Below are positions 58,998 to 64,000 of a DNA stretch of 64,000 bases, one piece after another (the stretch's first letter is position 1; each line of letters opens with the position of its first letter). Both the position numbers and the translations under genes were made by a program. The notes below the pieces were generated by a model. It saw only the letters and a list, made by a program, of their open reading frames with translations, was not told the origin of the DNA and did not search any database. The DNA lies in contig NC_134027.1 of NCBI RefSeq assembly GCF_964204645.1, forward strand, positions 25,470,485 to 25,534,484, read 5' to 3'. This stretch comes from Tubulanus polymorphus (lineage: Eukaryota; Nemertea; Palaeonemertea; Tubulaniformes; Tubulanidae).

Positions 58998-61900
58998 ATG
59001 CACAAATCGATAAAACACTTTACGAAAATAACTGCGGCTAAAAATATATTCAGTCGTCCCGCCGTCGCCGCCGGTGTTCGGTGGAATTCCAACAACGATG
59101 GCGGATTAAAACCCGAAAATATAAATGAAGTCTACATTCAAATGCTGTCGTCGTCTTTGCATCGACAAGTTTTCGATCGCACGCGACAAATCGACGACGC
59201 GTCACCAAAGAATAATGGCCGCTCAAAGGACCTTCGAGAAATATTCGAGCACCTGAAAAAATGTGGTTTGAACCCGACGACGGACAGGACGACCGTTCCG
59301 GACGTCGATTTCAAACTTCCGCCGTTAAAACATCGAGATATCGACCGCCATTTTCGATCGTTAGCGACGCAACAAACAGAGACAGTTCGTAAACTCCTCG
59401 ACGACGTGATGAATGGCGAACTACCCGCGCGACCCGATTCCTGGACGTTCGCGGCCGGATGGACGAAATACGAGGACGGAATCGCTCGTTCGATCCCCGC
59501 ACCCGATTCCGACGCTCTGGTTTTCGATGTGGAAGTTTTGATGCCGGAAGGGAATTTTCCGACGATGGCGACTGCTGTCGGACCTGACGCCTGGTAATTA
59601 GACCCCACTTAAACCTAATCCAGATTTTTATCTTTAACCAGTGTGGCCACTGACCTGGAAAATTCAGGAATCAGAAAACTCCTTATATATCCTTTTATAA
59701 ACTGGTGTTAACTTTAACCCGGGGGCTAACTCAATTCATTTTCAATTGAGTTAACCCCCGGGTTAAAGATAATACCAGTTTATGAAACTGGCAAGTTATA
59801 CCAAAAATCAGACAATTCAGATTAAAGCTATTGACCACGTATTTCTTTATCAGTTTGTGATTCACTAAAAAATGAATGAATTGAAACATTTAAAAACCTT
59901 GAAATTTCTCTGATACAAATTTTGTGAAATCGCATTTAGGGCAATTTGTAAATGAGCAGACATTGGCCACTCTGATAACCAATATTAACCAGTATTTGTT
60001 ACTTTTGGGGGTGTAGGTATTCCTGGTGCAGTTCGCGTGTCATTAAAGATCAGTTTAAATGGAACAAACAGCCGTCATTGAGTGACCTGATCCCCCTCGA
60101 GACCGACGTGAACTCTTCTAAACCTCTGACCGGCGCGTGGAGAGAGAAACTCATTATCGGACACAATGTCAGCTTCGATCGCAGTTTCATTAAAGAACAA
60201 TATTTCATCAAGGTACGCACAGAAATAGATCAACGGTTTTAGGTTAAGACTTACTCTACCTCTTACTTCAAGATATCAGTTGAAATGAGCTCTTCTAACC
60301 TCAAATAATCTTCGGCTCTACTTTGATTGGTTTCACAAGTATCATAAAATTGTTAATTTTCCTGTTCAATGTTCACGGGTTTCATTTCCAACTACAATAA
60401 AAAACTGTTAAGCTTTCCGGACTTTTTCTTGAAATAATCAAAAGTGGTCAACAAGTTGTTGAATGATTTGAGTTAAACTTTGCTGTTAAATGATCAGCCT
60501 GTCCAAATGTTGGGCCACTCTTAAAAATCCGGAAAAAGTTTTCGATATCGAAGTAAAACACATTTTGAACCCTCAGTTCTAAAAGTGTAAGTTAGAATTT
60601 GGGTTATAATGAGTTCATTTTGATGCTTATTACTCTTGAGTCAAATCTGAGTCACAACTGTGAAACCAGGTCCCAATTGTAATTGAATTGTTGTTTCCAG
60701 GGCCCGAAAACTAGATTTCTCGATACGATGTCGATGCATATCGCTGTCGGTGGTTTCACCGGATCTCAGCGTGTCGTTTACGCCAAAGAGAAAAAAGAAA
60801 ATAACGGAAACGGTCGAGATGTTCAGGTAAGATTATCGTTGCTGACCGAGTTGTTTAGGGTTGGGGTTAAGCATCTTGCGACGTCAGTCTCCGGGACCCA
60901 GTTCCACAGTTCTGTGTTAAGAATTGACTCGGAGTTATAACATTGAAAATGAACTAATCTTAACTGGGAGTTAACTCTTAACTCACAACTGTGGAACCGG
61001 GTCCAGGTTTGTATCGCCGCAACGGTAAGGGTATAAATCTGCAGCCCTCAGCCACTCCTTCACGCATTCATCATTGCACATGTGAAGTGTGGACGATCAG
61101 ATTTTGAAAATGTGACGATAAAATGTCCTAATGTCTTGCGTTTATAGTTATACAGTTATCCCGGAACCTGCAACTCTTCAGATATTCACGGATAAAGTGT
61201 GAAGTTTGAAATTGTGCTGATAAAATGTCTGGTGTTTATAGTTCATTTAGAAATGTCTCAAGAAAAGTTCTGAACACATGTGAAGTGTGGACGATCAGTT
61301 TTTGAAAGTAGTCATAAGACAACGTTGCCATGAGTTCAGACTGAGGAAGCACAGTGTCCAGACTGCAGATTGATACCTGTGCCACTCTGAAGCTAAATCC
61401 GTCTGTCCCTAATAACTATAGTCCGTTCCACTGTTGTAGAGTTTATGGATGGAAAACGGTTCGATGAATAATTTAAACGACGTTTATCAACTTTACTGCG
61501 ACGCCGAACCTCTCGATAAAATCACTCGCGACGTCTTCATCGACGGAACAATGGCCGACGTGCGAGAACGATTTCAAGAATTGATGAATTATTGCGCGAA
61601 CGACGTCATAGCAACGCGAGCTGTACTCGTTAAATTGTGGCCGCAATTTCAAAGAAGGTGAATATTTCATTCAATTAAGCCTTGATTATCCACCTCGGGA
61701 TTGTTTTCTTTTAGGTGGATAATCGAAGCAGGTGGATTATCGAGGGAATTGTCAATCGATAACTGAACATTATTTCAATTGAAAATGAACTGAATGTTTT
61801 TCCAAAATTTAGAGAGAAACCCTTACAGGGTCTATAGCCAGTCTCCAAACTGTCTCAAAGTTCGTACTTTTGAAAAGTATTAGTAAGGCCCTTGAAAATT

Positions 61901-64000
61901 GCATAATTTTCACAAAAATTTCATTACCGTATGCGCTTACTTTTGACATCCTGAATTAATTTTTTGGCCAATAACTAGTAGGCCTATATATTCATGCCTT
62001 TGGGCATCAATGAATTTGTGTTGCGGATTAAGATGAGGGCCGTGGTGGTCTTATGATGTCGCTTTTGCTCTTACAAAAGTGCTTACCTTTGCCTTAGCCT
62101 TCTCTCATGTGAACTCTGCCCCTAGTTTGAGTCCTATTATCTATTTCAAGCATAAAATCTTTAATCACTGAGGAATTTGTTGTTTATTTTCTCTCGACGG
62201 AAAGACTGCCTCACCCGGTGACGTTTGCCGGTATGTTAGAGATCGGGTCGGCGTATTTACCCGTCAACTATAACTGGACGCGGTACATCGCGAATTCAAA
62301 CGCCACCTACGAAGATCTGGAACACGAAATGAAAACGGCTTTGATGACGTTAGCGGATGATTCGTGTCGAATGATGAACGATAAACAGTAAGATCTATTC
62401 AAATCGATGAACCCTTTCAGTTCATTTACACTTCAGTGCGGTGTATTGATTTTAGATAAAGAGTAAGATCTATTCAAATCGATTAACCATTTCAGTTCAG
62501 TTCATTTACACTTCAGTGCGGTGTATTGATTTTAGATAAACAGTAAGATCTATTTAAATCGATTAACCATTTCAGTTCAGTTCATTTACACTTCAGTGCG
62601 GTGTATTGATGAACGATAAACAGCAAGATCTACTCAAATCGATTAAACTTATCAAAAATTTCCACCATTCGATGAACATATTGAATTTAACCCTTTCAGT
62701 GCACCTACACTGCAGTGCGGTGTATATATTAGCTGAATTGGTGATGGACTTTGCTAGTACACAGCGGTGTGGTGGATTGAGCTAATTAGTAATGATTACT
62801 AATTAAAAGCAGCACCTGTTAAACTGTTAATATTAGTAACTAATGATACACCGCACCGTGGTGTTGATGCACTGATGCTGTATGTTCGTTATTTGACACA
62901 CTGAAGTGGATTTTTTAAATTTCCAAATCATCTCTAGCACTTTCAGGTATTAATTAGTCAGCACTAAAAGGGTTAACCTAGGGTTCTACCAAGCATCTGA
63001 GTAAACTATGTTCATTGGCTTTACATGGTACTAAGAAAACAGAAAAAAATAAAATTTCGTTTTACATATTTGATTTAAAATCATCGATTGATGAACTAGA
63101 TTTGATTGGGCTAGGTGAAGTATTCCGGAATACTGTGACAGTGTATGAATGATCTTGATTTTAAAGGTATGAAAATGATATTTGGATGCATGATATGAAT
63201 TGGGAGAAGAAAACGTTAAAACTGAAGAAAGAAGTGAAAAAAACCAAAGCGAAAATCAAAGAGGAAGCTTTGATGGATAAGAAAGTAAAAGTCATAAAAT
63301 CCGATCCTACGTTATTAGGCTATCCTCCAGATGATGAAAATATCGAAACTGAAGTAAGTATCCTGTTTCGATGTGTAATTTTATAGATTGTATCCTTATT
63401 GAAATTGGATTCTTACAAATCTGGGAATTCTGGATCTATTTTTCAAAAAATCAGAAATTTGAACTTGTACTCCTTGGAGACTTGTGGCTCAAGGAACCTC
63501 TTGATAAGAAACAGCTCCCACTGAGGATATCTGATGATTCAATCAGGGAACTATTGGTTGAGGGCCTGGGAAAAATCTGATTTTGGATTCCCTGATCTGT
63601 AAGAGCCCTGATCCTGAACCTTGTCAATTCTTGTTTCTGCAGAACACAGAAACTTCATCAGAAAGAATTAACAAGATTCTCCGTACGGCTGACCGTCTGC
63701 CCAAAGTTGTTACTCACATGCCAGGATATCCTGCGTAAGTTTTACATCTTTTAAAACACTTCTTGTACTTACAAAAGACAAAAAACATTGATTCTGATTC
63801 GGGCTATTTCAGTTCTTTTTATGAGAAATAATTTGCTTTTTTCTGTCCAATTTTTCAGTTGGTACCGAGATCTTTGCTATAAAATGTCGGATCCAGAATG
63901 GGCGCCGGGACCGAGTAAAATCAGCACCAGAGTACGCGTGACCCCGAAGCTATTGCGTCTAACGTGGGACGGCTATCCGTTGTATTACGACCCGAATTTA
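58998..64000 (+). CDS. POLG: DNA polymerase gamma catalytic subunit, 5' part
   Basis: Exons 58998-59593, 60017-60212, 60701-60826, 61440-61657, 62205-62387, 63167-63353, 63643-63734 and 63859 onward give 580 in-frame codons; the gene runs off the window. The ATG is at 58998; the frame is open slightly further upstream only through GTG. It is the mitochondrial replicase, family A. A basic N-terminus suits mitochondrial import. The three exonuclease motifs are intact: Exo I FDVEV (Asp177, Glu179), Exo [10 protein letters not shown] (Asp253) and Exo [12 protein letters not shown] (Asp361). The AID-linker region follows, with a Lys-rich stretch ([17 protein letters not shown]) and then GYPAWYRDLC. 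The polymerase domain lies beyond the window. The exon 5 donor is copied in a downstream tandem repeat (see findings). Confidence 0.95.
59683..59793. mobile_element. Palindromic MITE, CCCGGGGGCTAACT family, copy 2
   Basis: TAACCCGGGGGCTAACTCAA and TTGAGTTAACCCCCGGGTTA are inverted arms around ATTCATTTTCAAT. They continue outward to TAAACTGGT and ACCAGTTTA. It is more symmetrical than the copy at 6354 and lies in POLG intron 1. Confidence 0.85.
60893..61006. mobile_element. GGGACCCAGTTCCACAGTT MITE
   Basis: The ends GGGACCCAGTTCCACAGTT and AACTGTGGAACCGGGTCC are inverted copies. The centre is AACATTGAAAATGAACTAAT, as in the element at 39622. It lies in POLG intron 3. Confidence 0.85.
61075..61312. 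repeat. ACATGTGAAGTGTGGACGATCAG dispersed repeat
   Basis: ACATGTGAAGTGTGGACGAT occurs twice (about 61078 and 61274), interleaved with AAAATGTCTGGTGTTTATAG. It is the same family as 16140-16425. It lies in POLG intron 3. Confidence 0.55.
62380..62645 (+). repeat. 75-80 bp tandem repeat spanning the POLG exon 5 donor
   Basis: The phrase AAACAGTAAGATCTATTCAA, which includes the exon 5 end and its donor, recurs at about 62457, 62537 and 62617 with changes (AAAGAGTAAG; AAACAGTAAG; AAACAGCAAG). Between them lies TTCAGTTCATTTACACTTCA with GTGCGGTGTATTGAT, which resembles the left end plus first palindrome of the TTAA MITEs. Confidence 0.85.
62687..62976 (+). mobile_element. TTAA-flanked MITE, copy D
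   Basis: It begins TTAACCCTTTCAGTGC and ends GCACTAAAAGGGTTAA, so both ends and the TTAA duplication are intact (290 bp). Three near-palindromes are present (near 62707, 62757 and 62846), partly mutated. It lies in POLG intron 5, just after the donor-copying tandem repeat. Confidence 0.85.

Noticed and set aside
59138-59608. 156-codon antisense frame over POLG exon 1
   Set aside because: The sense strand encodes a clear POLG N-terminal exonuclease region.

Overview
The window is nuclear DNA of an invertebrate animal. The evidence is spliced genes with GT-AG introns, single-copy metazoan housekeeping and ciliary genes, and AT-rich introns full of small inverted-repeat elements. The protein set (IFT122, ANKRD60-like, TMA7, KIAA1143, POLG, NDUFV2, CYC1) fits a bilaterian, perhaps a marine spiralian; the phylum cannot be fixed from this sequence. 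There are no operons, CRISPR arrays or prokaryotic features.

Layout. 1-5.2 kb: no recognisable gene, several repeats. 5.2-12.0 kb (-): ankyrin/ubiquitin-like ANKRD60-type gene with a long tail. 12.8-15.9 kb (+): NDUFV2 (complex I, 24 kDa), head-to-head with the ankyrin gene. 17.7-22.2 kb (-): CYC1 (complex III cytochrome c1), convergent with NDUFV2. 22.9-26.1 kb (+): BTB-C2H2 zinc-finger gene, head-to-head with CYC1. 27.1-28.0 kb (+): TMA7. 29.5-32.2 kb (+): an unrecognised, probably lipid-anchored, low-complexity protein. 33.4-50.2 kb (-): complete IFT122 (26 coding exons). 51.5-51.7 kb (-): possible small gene. 52.6-58.3 kb (+): KIAA1143 homologue whose exons 2 and 3 lie in a threefold 1.8-kb tandem repeat. 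59.0 kb to the window end (+): 5' part of POLG, the mitochondrial DNA polymerase. For the main genes, exon phases were followed by hand across every junction and give uninterrupted reading frames; predicted lengths match the families.

Three genes (NDUFV2, CYC1, POLG) act in the mitochondrion and one or two (IFT122, possibly the ankyrin gene) in the cilium, but nothing suggests a functional cluster; this looks like ordinary gene-dense sequence.

The most unusual points are: (1) tandem triplication of the KIAA1143 terminal exons with splice sites and frames intact in every copy; (2) a TTAA-flanked ~250-290 bp MITE family (piggyBac-like ends) in which each copy carries three spaced near-palindromes; (3) an 80-bp tandem repeat that copies the POLG exon-5 splice donor; (4) a duplicated small exon in the ankyrin gene; (5) a near-perfect ~60-bp-arm palindrome; (6) the unrecognised Met-Gly-Cys protein. 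At least six further inverted-repeat families and three tRNA-derived SINEs fill the introns.
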